Positions 1 to 6,866 of a stretch of 7,309 nucleotides of DNA are shown here, in pieces. A program made the translations under genes and the position numbers. How positions within the stretch are numbered: the stretch's first letter is position 1; each line of letters starts with the position of its first letter. Origin of the DNA: CAYUCJ01 sp049282265 (GTDB lineage Bacteria > Desulfobacterota > DSM-4660 > Desulfatiglandales > Desulfatiglandaceae). Below the pieces are notes generated by a model that did no database searches, had not been told where the DNA came from, and saw only the letters and a list, made by a program, of their open reading frames with translations. The DNA lies in assembly GCA_049282265.1 (NCBI GenBank), contig JBAPTR010000037.1, forward strand, positions 1-7,309. Reading direction: 5' to 3'.

Positions 1-1
1 A

Positions 2-19
2 GCCCAGGAAGCGGAGTAA
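2..19 (+). CDS. Possible 3' end of an upstream gene (last codons only)
   Basis: Reading from base 2, the frame gives Ala-Gln-Glu-Ala-Glu and then TAA at 17-19. This lies 19 nt before the next start codon and just before its ribosome binding site. That is the usual geometry of a gene end inside an operon, but six codons cannot identify a product and the frame could be open by chance. No function is proposed. Confidence 0.3.
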   Translation, partial: AQEAE

Positions 20-38
20 AAACAGGAGGAACATCAAA

Positions 39-863
39 ATGAAAAATCAGCTGCTTCACGTATTCGAAAACACCCCTTTCGGACGGGAGATATTTCTGCA
101 ATCTATCTTTTTTTGTAAGATGACGGGGCTTCATCTCAAAGTCTTGATTCCGAACCACCCGCAGTTTCTCATGTACTTTCCAAGGGAGGTGGTGACGATC
201 GACCTGCCCAAAAGCTTTTTCACAGGTGCTGAAACAACTCGGGAACACGTGGAAGATCTTGTCCAGGCGGCAGGGGCTGATGCCAGTTTCGTCGAGCCCA
301 AGGGTTATACGGCCTCCACATTGCCTGATATCCCCGTTGATTTCAGTTTTATGACATGCCTCAGGTCCGACAGTGATCTCTCCGGCAAGTTTCACCTGGG
401 GCACATCGGTACTGAAGTCCGGACCATCATCAAACATGCCGAATTTCCAATCCTCATTCCAACGCCGATTTACAAAGAATGGAAACGGATCATTGTTTTT
501 TTTGGTGGATCGCAGAACAAGGTCAAGGCGCTCAGATTGGGGATACGCTTGCAGCTTTTGAGTGGGGCCCCTATGATGTTATTTACCTATGCTGAAAAGA
601 AGCCCAAGACCTATTATGAGGAGATCCTGGAGGAACACAATGTCCTATCCGGAATACAGTCCGGCGGCGTGGAATGGCTATTTGCAGAAAAAGGGCATTT
701 TAAGGAGGTACTCTATGATGTTCCGCGTGATGGATTAATTGTTGCCGGCGCCTACGGGCATGGATTGATAAAAGAGGTGCTCTTTGGTGACTTGATGGAA
801 GAAATGCATGCGCTGCTTCCCAATAATATGCTCATCGTGGGACCCCATTACATGGGAGATTAG
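39..863 (+). CDS. Tandem universal stress protein (UspA-like) family protein
   Basis: A cytoplasmic protein of 274 residues, about twice a single USP domain, so it reads as two USP-like alpha/beta domains in tandem. The first spans roughly residues 1-142 and ends in GHIGTEVRTIIKHAEFPILIP (positions 121-141), resembling the C-terminal part of a USP fold. The second spans about 148-270. It carries GAYGHGLIKEVLFGD (237-251), which fits the USP nucleotide-loop pattern G-2x-G-9x-G, except that the usual Ser/Thr after the last Gly is Asp. It then ends in the strand NMLIVGP. The ATG at 39 has a strong Shine-Dalgarno (aggagga, 24-30) 8 nt upstream, which fixes the start. USP proteins bind ATP or act as regulatory partners, and the Asp substitution makes ATP binding uncertain. 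The permease gene begins 56 nt downstream on the same strand, so a role in regulating that transporter is plausible but inferred. Confidence 0.8.
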   Translation: MKNQLLHVFENTPFGREIFLQSIFFCKMTGLHLKVLIPNHPQFLMYFPREVVTIDLPKSFFTGAETTREHVEDLVQAAGADASFVEPKGYTASTLPDIPVDFSFMTCLRSDSDLSGKFHLGHIGTEVRTIIKHAEFPILIPTPIYKEWKRIIVFFGGSQNKVKALRLGIRLQLLSGAPMMLFTYAEKKPKTYYEEILEEHNVLSGIQSGGVEWLFAEKGHFKEVLYDVPRDGLIVAGAYGHGLIKEVLFGDLMEEMHALLPNNMLIVGPHYMGD

Positions 864-919
864 GCGAGGGGCTAGTTGTCGTCGAAATCCCGGCCTGCAG
901 GCAAATCGAAGGAATTGTG

Positions 920-2704
920 ATGGAATCGAGAACCGCGACCATTTCCCCCAGCACCAAGGAATTGCTCCAGGGTTCCGTCTCTGAGAAAAAACGTTTGAAC
1001 CAGTGGCTGGCCACGGGCATCTGCGGAAACGATATCACTTCCTCCTGCCTGTACGTGGCGGCAATTGCGGCGGTCTACGCGGGTGTCCTGGCACCGGTAG
1101 TGCTGCTCATCGTGGGCGGGATACTTTACCTGTACAAGAAGATCTACACGGAGGTGGTGGAGGCCCTGCCCCTGAACGGCGGCGCCTATAACTGCCTGCT
1201 CAATTGCACCTCAAAGCTCACCGCCTCGGTTGCTGCATGTATGACGATCCTTTCCTATATTGCAACCGCCGTTATCTCCGCAAAGACCGCTGTGGAATAT
1301 CTCCACCATCTGTCTCCGAGCTTTCCCATTATCCAAACAACCATTGTTATTCTCGCTGTTTTTGCCATCCTGACGATCATTGGAATCACGGAATCGGCCA
1401 TGGTCGCCCTTGTTATTTTTGTCTTTCACATGTTTACGCTTATACTCTTCTGTGTGCTGGGATTTGCAAGCTTTCCTGGAGATTTTCATATTTTAAGGGC
1501 CAATTTGCTAACCCTGCCTGATGGCAACGGCCTCGTGATGGCCGTTTTCCTTGGATTTTCAGCAGCCCTTCTAGGGGTCAGCGGTTTTGAGAGCTCAGCC
1601 AACTTTGTAGAGGAACAGGCACCTGGTGTATTTAGAAAGACGCTGCGCAACATGCTCATTGCGGTCATTATCTTCAATCCGTTGACCTCCATCATTTCTC
1701 TTAATCTTCTCCCCCTGAATGAGATCATAGCAAACAAGGATCATCTCCTTTCACATCTCGCCCTGTTGACGGGAGCGTCGGCATTTAAAATGATGGTCGT
1801 GGTGGATGCCGTCCTTGTTCTTTCCGGAGCCGTGCTGACCAGCTTTGTAGGGGTGACCGGCCTGGTGCATCGGATGTCCCTTGATCAGTGCTTCCCGAGG
1901 TTTCTCCTGAAGGTGAACAGGAGAGGGACCCGTCACCGGATCATCATTGCCTTTTTTCTGCTCTGTTCCTCGATCCTCATTTTCACGGGAGGGGACCTGC
2001 TGGCCCTGGCCGGGGTCTACACCATTTCTTTCCTCTGCGTCATGACCCTCTTCGGCCTGGGTAACATCTTGCTCAAGGTCAGGAGAAAAGAATTGAAACG
2101 CACTTACCGTGCCGGTTGGTTGACGGTCCTGGTGGCCATCTCAGCCACAAGCCTGGGTATCCTGGGAAATATATTTGAGGACTATCACAATTTTGTGTTT
2201 TTCCTGGACTATTTTGTCCCCACGCTGCTCCTGGTATTGGTGATGTATCTCCGGATTCCTCTCCTCACGTCCATCCTGAACCTCGCAAATTTCATCATGA
2301 CCAAGATATTGCTGTGGCGTACGGTCATTATCGACAACATCACCGCTATCACGAATCAGCAGGTGATAGTTTTCACGCGCGGGGGACGCCTGGACCGGCT
2401 CCACGAGGCCTTTGATTATATCATGAAAAATGAGAGCAGCCGCCGGGTGCTCCTGGTCCACCTCTTTAATTCACCTGAAGAGAGCGATGAAGAGATCATT
2501 AAGGAGGGTCTGAAGGCCCTGGAACAGATATTTCCGGCCCTGAGAATTGAATTTGTCGCACGAGAGGGGAAGTTCGGTCCCGAGATCATTGATTCCCTGT
2601 CCCGGGAATTCGGTGTCCTGAAAAACAACATGTTTGTGGGCGCCCCGGAACAGAAACACAACTTCTCCGTCCAGGATCTCGGTGGTGTCAGGATCATCTT
2701 CTGA
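920..2704 (+). CDS. APC-superfamily (amino acid-type) permease with C-terminal soluble domain
   Basis: An integral inner-membrane transporter, probably for amino acids or a related solute. Numbering counts the GTG at 917 as residue 1. After a polar N-terminus of about 30 residues comes GICGNDITSS (34-43), matching the glycine-rich unwound first helix of APC transporters. About twelve hydrophobic segments follow between residues 42 and 468. The segment GFESSANFVEEQ (223-234) matches the APC TM6 region with its conserved Gly-Phe-Glu. Residues 475-595 are soluble and alternate strand and helix (QQVIVFTRGG, RRVLLVHLF, LRIEFVARE, NNMFVGAP). This resembles a USP-type or Rossmann-like cytoplasmic domain, so the protein is longer than a plain APC permease of about 450-500 residues. 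GTG at 917 and ATG at 920 are adjacent. AAGGA at 909-913 is 6 nt from the ATG, so 920 is preferred. It lies between the USP gene and the DUF2156 gene in a likely operon. The substrate cannot be read from the sequence. Confidence 0.85.
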   Translation: MESRTATISPSTKELLQGSVSEKKRLNQWLATGICGNDITSSCLYVAAIAAVYAGVLAPVVLLIVGGILYLYKKIYTEVVEALPLNGGAYNCLLNCTSKLTASVAACMTILSYIATAVISAKTAVEYLHHLSPSFPIIQTTIVILAVFAILTIIGITESAMVALVIFVFHMFTLILFCVLGFASFPGDFHILRANLLTLPDGNGLVMAVFLGFSAALLGVSGFESSANFVEEQAPGVFRKTLRNMLIAVIIFNPLTSIISLNLLPLNEIIANKDHLLSHLALLTGASAFKMMVVVDAVLVLSGAVLTSFVGVTGLVHRMSLDQCFPRFLLKVNRRGTRHRIIIAFFLLCSSILIFTGGDLLALAGVYTISFLCVMTLFGLGNILLKVRRKELKRTYRAGWLTVLVAISATSLGILGNIFEDYHNFVFFLDYFVPTLLLVLVMYLRIPLLTSILNLANFIMTKILLWRTVIIDNITAITNQQVIVFTRGGRLDRLHEAFDYIMKNESSRRVLLVHLFNSPEESDEEIIKEGLKALEQIFPALRIEFVAREGKFGPEIIDSLSREFGVLKNNMFVGAPEQKHNFSVQDLGGVRIIF

Positions 2705-2719
2705 TTCAACACAGGGGGT

Positions 2720-3628
2720 ATGAGAATCGCCATGGAGATGCCGAATAAATTTAAGTCAATCGAGATTCAAGACAAGGAGGTGTTCCATGAATACCTTCAA
2801 TCCGATCCGCCGATGAGTTCCGAACTGACCTTTACGAATCTCTTTATCTGGCGGCATCGGTACCATCCCCGATGGATGGAAGAGGCCGGAGGCCTGCTTA
2901 TTGTTCTTCAGCCGGATGGTGGTGTTCCTTTTGGCCTGCCCCCTGTTGGACCGGGGGACAAGGCACGGGCCCTCCGATTTCTTGCAGAACACCTCAGGCT
3001 CCTTGATCCGGAGGCACGCATCTGCCGGGTTCCCGAGGATTTTGTGAAACGGTTTGTTGATCCGGGGGAGTTTGAGGCTTTGGAGGACAGAGACAACAGT
3101 GACTACGTGTATCTTGCCGAAGATCTGATCAACCTTCCAGGGAAAAAATACCACAACAAGAGGAACCACCTGAACCGGTTTCTCAAGAGCTATTCGTACG
3201 AGTATCGCGAGCTTGACGAGGAACTGGTGGAGTGTTTTCTGGACATGCAGGAGCAGTGGTGCAGAATCCGGGAATGTAAGAAAGACCTGGGGCTCCTGAT
3301 GGAGGACTACGCCGTCTACCAGGCCCTTACCCATTTTGGAGAGCTGGACTATCGGGGTGGGGCCATTTTGTTGGAAGGGCGTGTAGAGGCGTTCACCTTA
3401 GGCGAACGTCTGAATGAAAATACCGCGGTCATACATATCGAGAAGGCCAATCCCGAAGTATCCGGAATCTATGCGGCCATCAACCAGTTTTTCTGCAAGG
3501 AGGCCTGGTCGGATGCGACGTACATCAACAGGGAGCAGGATCTCGGTATAGAGGGGCTGAGAAAAGCCAAGACATCTTACGGCCCTCACCACATGGTGGA
3601 CAAGTATACGCTTGTTCCAATCTCATGA
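2720..3628 (+). CDS. DUF2156 family protein (GNAT-like, phosphatidylglycerol lysyltransferase C-terminal-like fold)
   Basis: A soluble protein of up to 302 residues recognised as the DUF2156 / COG4866 family, whose members have acyltransferase (GNAT)-like folds and no settled biochemical role. Signature stretches are SELTFTNLFIWRHRY (34-48), LPGKKYHNKRNHLNRF (139-154), VEAFTLGERLNENTAVIHIEK (222-242) and INREQDLGIEGLRKAKTSY (269-287). These are the parts of the family I know best, and the length fits. The start is not settled. The G-run at 2714-2718 is only 1 nt from the ATG at 2720 but 13 nt from the ATG at 2732, and a third ATG lies at 2738, so one of the internal starts may be the real one. 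The gene begins 15 nt after the permease stop, so the two are very probably co-transcribed. A link to amino-acid or aminoacyl chemistry with the upstream permease is inference only. Confidence 0.8.
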   Translation: MRIAMEMPNKFKSIEIQDKEVFHEYLQSDPPMSSELTFTNLFIWRHRYHPRWMEEAGGLLIVLQPDGGVPFGLPPVGPGDKARALRFLAEHLRLLDPEARICRVPEDFVKRFVDPGEFEALEDRDNSDYVYLAEDLINLPGKKYHNKRNHLNRFLKSYSYEYRELDEELVECFLDMQEQWCRIRECKKDLGLLMEDYAVYQALTHFGELDYRGGAILLEGRVEAFTLGERLNENTAVIHIEKANPEVSGIYAAINQFFCKEAWSDATYINREQDLGIEGLRKAKTSYGPHHMVDKYTLVPIS

Positions 3629-3661
3629 GGGCTTCCCGGCAATATTTGATACACCCGGAAA

Positions 3662-5248
3662 TCATCTGCGTTCCCAGGTCTTGCTGAAGGAGACTTGCGG
3701 CCACTGTTCCATACAGCTTTCGAGGCGCCAGCTGTTGGGGGCCAGGTAGATGAGTTGGCCTTCGGCGTCGTGGGCCAGATGTGTCATGTTTTTCTTTTCG
3801 AATTTCCTGAATAGTTTCCGGTCGTCACAGGTCACCCAGCGGGCGGTCACATAGGGAACCGTTTCATAAAGGATATCGGCTCCGTATTCATACTTCAGCC
3901 TTTCCGCCGTCACATCAAATTGGAGAATACCCACGGCTCCCAGGATCGTTTCACTCGTTCCCAGGGGCTGGAATACCTGCGCGGCCCCCTCTTCGGCCAG
4001 CTGCGTCAGCCCTTTTTGGAGCTGTTTGGCCTTCATGGGGGTTTTCAAAATGATTTTCCTAAAGTGTTCCGGGGCAAAGTTGGGGATGCCGGTGAACTTC
4101 AGGGGCTCCTTTTCGGTAAAGGTGTCTCCGATCTGGATGGTCCCGTGATTGTGGATGCCGATGATGTCTCCCGGATAGGCCTCGTCCACGTTGGTCCGAT
4201 CCTGGGCCATGAAGATGGTGGCATTGGCAATGGCGATTTCTTTCCCGATCCTGTGATGAAAAACCTTCATGCCGCGCCGGAACGTCCCCGAGCATACGCG
4301 CAAAAAGGCGATTCGGTCATGGTGAGCCGGGTTCATGTTCGCCTGGATCTTGAACACAAATCCCGAGAAGGCCTCTTCATAGGGTGAAACATCACGGGTC
4401 AGGGTGGCCCGGGGCATGGGGGATGGGGCCATTTCCACAAAGGCGTCAAGCAGTTCTCTTACACCGAAGTTATTAATGGCGCTCCCGAAAAAGACAGGGG
4501 TCTGGCTGCCTTTCAGATAGTACTTCAATTCGAAAGGGTTGGCGGCCCCTTCAAGCAGCTCAATATCATCTCGCAGTTCACCGGCCTGGCTGCCCAGCAA
4601 TGCATCGAGACGGGGGTCGGCGACATCGCGAATCATGACATCTTCCATGGCGTCGCCCTTCTGACCGGAACGGAAGAGTTTCAATTCGCCGCGGTGAAGG
4701 TTATAGACCCCCCGGAAGGCCTTACCCATACCCACGGGCCATGACAGGGGAACACACTCGATCTGGAGTTTGTCTTCAATCTCGGACAGGAGGTCCAGGG
4801 GTGCAAGACCATGACGGTCCAGTTTGTTAATAAAGGTCATGATGGGGGTGTTGCGCATGCGGCAGACCTCCATCAGCTTTTCCGTCTGGGACTCGACACC
4901 CTTTGCGCTGTCAATCACCATGAGGGCGCTGTCCACAGCCGTAAGCACCCGGTAAGTATCTTCAGAAAAATCCTGGTGACCCGGTGTGTCCAGGAGGTTG
5001 ATTTCATAGTCCCGGTAGTTGAATTTCATGGCAGACGTGGTGACGGAGATTCCCCGCTGTCTTTCGATATCCATCCAGTCGCTCGTGGCGTGGCGGGCGG
5101 CCTTACGCGCTTTGATGGCCCCGGCCTGCTGGATGGCGCCGCCGAATAGCAAGAGTTTTTCAGTCAGCGTGGTCTTGCCGGCATCGGGGTGACTGATGAT
5201 CCCGAAATTACGGCGCCGCTCCACTTCTCGCCTGTGATGGTTGTCCAT
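3662..5248 (-). CDS. prfC: Peptide chain release factor 3 (RF3)
   Basis: A translational GTPase that frees RF1 and RF2 from the ribosome after peptide release. The 528 residues match the usual RF3 length of about 529. GTPase motifs appear in order: P-loop SHPDAGKTT (19-27), switch I RGISVTTS (65-72), DTPGHQDF (87-94), NKLD (141-144) and a GSA-type G5 loop in VFFGSAINNFGV (252-263). The typical RF3 domain II follows (SGFVFKIQANMNPAHHDRIAF, 295-315), then the C-terminal domain (GAVGILQFDV, 437-446). The N-terminal RRRNFGIISHPDAGKTT is typical of RF3 rather than EF-G. All key motifs are intact. It is convergent with the DUF2156 gene, with 33 nt between the stops. The best Shine-Dalgarno-like sequence upstream of the ATG is GAGG at 5263-5266, 14 nt away, which is long, so initiation may be weak or structure-dependent. 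The promoter and leader hairpin are listed separately. Confidence 0.96.
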   Translation of the reverse strand: MDNHHRREVERRRNFGIISHPDAGKTTLTEKLLLFGGAIQQAGAIKARKAARHATSDWMDIERQRGISVTTSAMKFNYRDYEINLLDTPGHQDFSEDTYRVLTAVDSALMVIDSAKGVESQTEKLMEVCRMRNTPIMTFINKLDRHGLAPLDLLSEIEDKLQIECVPLSWPVGMGKAFRGVYNLHRGELKLFRSGQKGDAMEDVMIRDVADPRLDALLGSQAGELRDDIELLEGAANPFELKYYLKGSQTPVFFGSAINNFGVRELLDAFVEMAPSPMPRATLTRDVSPYEEAFSGFVFKIQANMNPAHHDRIAFLRVCSGTFRRGMKVFHHRIGKEIAIANATIFMAQDRTNVDEAYPGDIIGIHNHGTIQIGDTFTEKEPLKFTGIPNFAPEHFRKIILKTPMKAKQLQKGLTQLAEEGAAQVFQPLGTSETILGAVGILQFDVTAERLKYEYGADILYETVPYVTARWVTCDDRKLFRKFEKKNMTHLAHDAEGQLIYLAPNSWRLESCMEQWPQVSFSKTWERR

Positions 5249-5283
5249 AACTAATACAAAAGCCTCAATCGGATTATTGATAT

Positions 5284-5312
5284 AAAAAACCGGACCCCAA
5301 GGAGCCCGGTTT
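5284..5312 (-). terminator. Terminator-like hairpin in the prfC leader
   Basis: On the minus strand, AAACCGG (5306-5312) pairs with CCGGTTT (5287-5293) around a 12-nt loop, and the second arm runs into six T residues (5284-5289). This has the form of an intrinsic terminator for minus-strand transcripts, yet it lies between a good minus-strand promoter and the prfC start at 5248. It could be a leader attenuator, a 5'-end stabilising hairpin, or the end of a minus-strand transcript from further right. On the plus strand the trailing sequence is TATAATTC, a poor U-tract, so the minus-strand reading is favoured. Confidence 0.5.
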
Positions 5313-5326
5313 ATAATTCTTTTCTC

Positions 5327-5354
5327 ATTATAAGACTTTGAACGTAAATATCAA
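5327..5354 (-). promoter_or_regulatory. Sigma-70-type promoter, probably for prfC
   Basis: On the minus strand there is a -35 box TTGATA (5349-5354), a 16-nt spacer and a perfect -10 box TATAAT (5327-5332), in a locally AT-rich stretch. Transcription would start near 5320, giving a leader of about 72 nt before the prfC ATG. The leader's first structure is the hairpin at 5287-5312. It is the best promoter match I could find in the window. Confidence 0.6.
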
Positions 5355-5404
5355 TGGACAAGACAAGAAAAACTGTTCAATTATAAAAACGAAAAAAATG
5401 ATCC

Positions 5405-5435
5405 TCGGGCTTTTTGTTAACATTCATTAGCCCGA
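5405..5435 (-). terminator. Second hairpin with downstream T-run (possible minus-strand terminator)
   Basis: TCGGGCT (5405-5411) and AGCCCGA (5429-5435) form a perfect 7-bp stem with a 17-nt loop. Reading the minus strand, the second arm is followed after 6 nt by seven T residues (complement of the A-run at 5392-5398). The gap between stem and T-run is longer than in a standard terminator. It may instead be the outer edge of the neighbouring palindromic element, because its left end abuts the small palindrome at 5439-5456. Confidence 0.35.
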
Positions 5436-5438
5436 TGA

Positions 5439-5456
5439 TGACTTCCAATGAAGTCA
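5439..5456. repeat. Small palindrome capping the left side of repeat copy 1
   Basis: TGACTTC (5439-5445) and GAAGTCA (5450-5456) form a perfect 7-bp hairpin with loop CAAT. The stretch from 5442 to 5462 recurs in direct orientation at 5713-5733, about 18 of 21 bases alike, on the other side of the large palindrome. Similar CTTCC/GAAG palindromes flank copy 2 (6800-6816 and 7216-7232), which suggests they belong to the element. Confidence 0.55.
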
Positions 5457-5485
5457 CCATATTTAGTGCATTTAAGGAAGCGGAT

Positions 5486-5662
5486 CTGACAATCTTTTTC
5501 AAATGCTTTCTCATAGTGCACTTGGCACGCAACCGCGACATGGACGGCTATTTGGGGTTTACAACTCCCAACCCCTACGCAACTCTACTGCGTACCGCTA
5601 AACCCAAAATAGCCGTCCATCTCCTCCGGAGTGTTTAGAAAGCATTTGAAAAAGATTGTCAG
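5486..5662 (+). repeat. Large nested palindromic element, copy 1
   Basis: A 177-nt element with two nested inverted repeats. The outer arms (5486-5511 and 5637-5662) are perfect 26-nt complements beginning CTGACAATC and ending GATTGTCAG. The inner arms (5540-5561 and 5599-5620) pair at 21 of 22 positions, with ATGGACGGCT and AGCCGTCCAT at the base. Between outer and inner stems are unequal side strands: 28 nt on the left containing GTGC/GCAC, and 16 nt on the right containing the palindrome CTCCGGAG (5624-5631). The 37-nt apical region carries a tip hairpin TACGCA/TGCGTA (5576-5581, 5589-5594). A second copy in reverse orientation lies at 6867-7044. It encodes no credible protein. It ends about 72 nt before the Shine-Dalgarno of the LOG-family gene, so it may lie in that gene's 5' region. 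It could be a MITE-like or REP-like mobile palindrome or a structured RNA, and no named family is assigned. Confidence 0.9.
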
Positions 5663-5712
5663 GTTCGGTTCCTCTTCGTTCACGTTAGGTTGCCGACTAT
5701 AGCACAAACTAG

Positions 5713-5733
5713 CTTCCAACGAAGTCATCATTT
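5713..5733. repeat. Small palindrome and direct-repeat partner on the right side of copy 1
   Basis: CTTCCAACGAAG (5713-5724) is a short stem-loop, and the 21-nt stretch matches 5442-5462 at about 18 positions. It begins 50 nt beyond the core of copy 1. In reverse complement it aligns with the palindrome that ends 50 nt before copy 2, so the spacing to the core is conserved. It lies immediately before the ribosome binding site of the LOG-family gene (AGGAGG, 5735-5740). Confidence 0.5.
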
Positions 5734-5751
5734 CAGGAGGTAAAAGAACAC

Positions 5752-6780
5752 ATGGAACTCCATTTTACCAGGACCAACGGTCCTGCAGACGATGCCATCG
5801 ACGCCCTCATTTCCCTGGTGGGAGATGTCCGGCACGCGGACATGGTTCGTGAAATCATACTGGCCGGCCTGAAATCGGGGCAGGAGATCAGGAACAGGGC
5901 GGACATGAAGCTCATGAGTTCCACATTGAAGGAGATGCGCTTTACCACGAGGATCTTCGCCCCCTACGAGGAGATAAAGAAGGTCACGGTTTTTGGGTCC
6001 GCAAGGACGAAACCGGAAGAGCCGATCTACCAAATGGCCCGCCTTTTCGGCCGAAAACTGTCCGATGCAGGCTACATGGTGATTACCGGCGGAGGCCCGG
6101 GCATCATGCAGGCGGTGAACGAAGGGGCGGGGAACGAACACTCTTTCGGGGTCAACATCCGGCTTCCCTTTGAACAGAAGCCCAACCCGGTCATTGAAGA
6201 TTCCCCGCGGACCATCAACTACAAGTACTTTTTCAACCGGAAGGTGGCCTTTCTGAAAGAAGGGGATGCCATTGTCCTGTTCCCGGGCGGTTTCGGGACA
6301 CTCGACGAGGCCATGGAGACCCTTACCCTGATACAAACCGGCAAGCACAACCCCATGCCCCTCGTCCTCCTGGACGAGAGCGGCGGCACCTACTGGGCTA
6401 GGTGGCTGGGTTTCCTGGAGAAGGAACTCCTGGGCCGGGGCTACATCAGTTCAACGGATTTACACCTCTTCGACATGACCGATTCGGTGGAAGAAGCGGT
6501 GCGGAAAATTGATCATTTTTACCGGCGATATCACAGTATCCGCTATGTTGGCAACCGACTGGCGATTCGATTAAGTTCCCCCATGCCGCCACAAAGGGCT
6601 GAACACCTGAAAGAAGAGTTCTCCGATATCTTGCGTCCCCCGGGAGAGCTGTTTTTCTCCAAAGCCCTTCCGGAAGAAGAGGATGAACCCGGAATAGCCC
6701 ACCTTCCCAGACTGGTCCTTGACTTCAACCGGAAGGACTTCAGCCGCCTTCACCGGCTGATCGATCGCTTGAATGATTGA
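5752..6780 (+). CDS. LOG-family / TIGR00730-type nucleotide phosphoribohydrolase-like protein
   Basis: A cytoplasmic Rossmann-fold protein of 342 residues. LOG enzymes remove the base from nucleoside 5'-monophosphates, giving ribose 5-phosphate and free base (cytokinin activation in some organisms, purine or pyrimidine nucleotide turnover in bacteria). The family core spans about residues 77-255: VTVFGSAR (78-85), ITGGGPGIMQAVNEGA (111-126), the catalytic-region Arg of FFNRKVAFL (160-168), and FPGGFGTLDE (177-186), which contains the diagnostic PGGxGTxxE with Glu186. Simple LOG proteins are about 180-220 residues. This one has an added helical N-terminus (about 1-75) and a charged C-terminal extension (about 260-342) that I do not recognise. 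The ATG at 5752 follows AGGAGG (5735-5740) with 11 nt between. It stands alone, bracketed by inverted copies of the large palindromic repeat. The substrate is not predictable, and a cytokinin role should not be assumed. Confidence 0.88.
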   Translation: MELHFTRTNGPADDAIDALISLVGDVRHADMVREIILAGLKSGQEIRNRADMKLMSSTLKEMRFTTRIFAPYEEIKKVTVFGSARTKPEEPIYQMARLFGRKLSDAGYMVITGGGPGIMQAVNEGAGNEHSFGVNIRLPFEQKPNPVIEDSPRTINYKYFFNRKVAFLKEGDAIVLFPGGFGTLDEAMETLTLIQTGKHNPMPLVLLDESGGTYWARWLGFLEKELLGRGYISSTDLHLFDMTDSVEEAVRKIDHFYRRYHSIRYVGNRLAIRLSSPMPPQRAEHLKEEFSDILRPPGELFFSKALPEEEDEPGIAHLPRLVLDFNRKDFSRLHRLIDRLND

Positions 6781-6799
6781 CATTTGAGGTCAAGCAGGT

Positions 6800-6816
6800 C
6801 ACGATTTCCTTGGAAG
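6800..6816. repeat. Small palindrome on the left side of repeat copy 2
   Basis: This 17-nt stretch contains TTTCCTTGGAAG and recurs in direct orientation at 7216-7232 with one mismatch, so the two copies flank the large palindrome. It ends 50 nt before the copy 2 core. The intervening sequence (6817-6866) aligns without gaps to the reverse complement of the sequence beyond copy 1; over 62 nt including part of this palindrome I count 41 identities. Confidence 0.55.
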
Positions 6817-6866
6817 CTGTTTCATGCTGCAAGCGGCAGCCTGTGAGCAACGAAGTGGAGGAGAAC

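Noticed and set aside
2756..3334. Long minus-strand open frame (192 codons) opposite the DUF2156 gene
   Set aside because: The plus strand carries clear family motifs over the same bases; the opposite frame shows no recognisable domain.
3632..3660. Possible bidirectional terminator between the convergent genes
   Set aside because: TTCC-C-GG with CC-C-GGAA pairs only with a central mismatch and a 14-nt loop, and neither side has a T-run.
3920..4387. Plus-strand open frame of 155 codons opposite prfC
   Set aside because: It is a shadow of the intact RF3 reading frame, with no start signal or family resemblance.
5414..5638. Open frame of 74 codons on the plus strand across repeat copy 1
   Set aside because: It runs through both arms of the palindrome, has no ribosome binding site and is not kept in copy 2; it is a by-product of the repeat.
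5689..5712. Promoter for the LOG-family gene (TTGCCG followed by TATAGC-like bases)
   Set aside because: The boxes are only 2-3 nt apart, not a workable -35/-10 spacing, and no alternative with good spacing was found.
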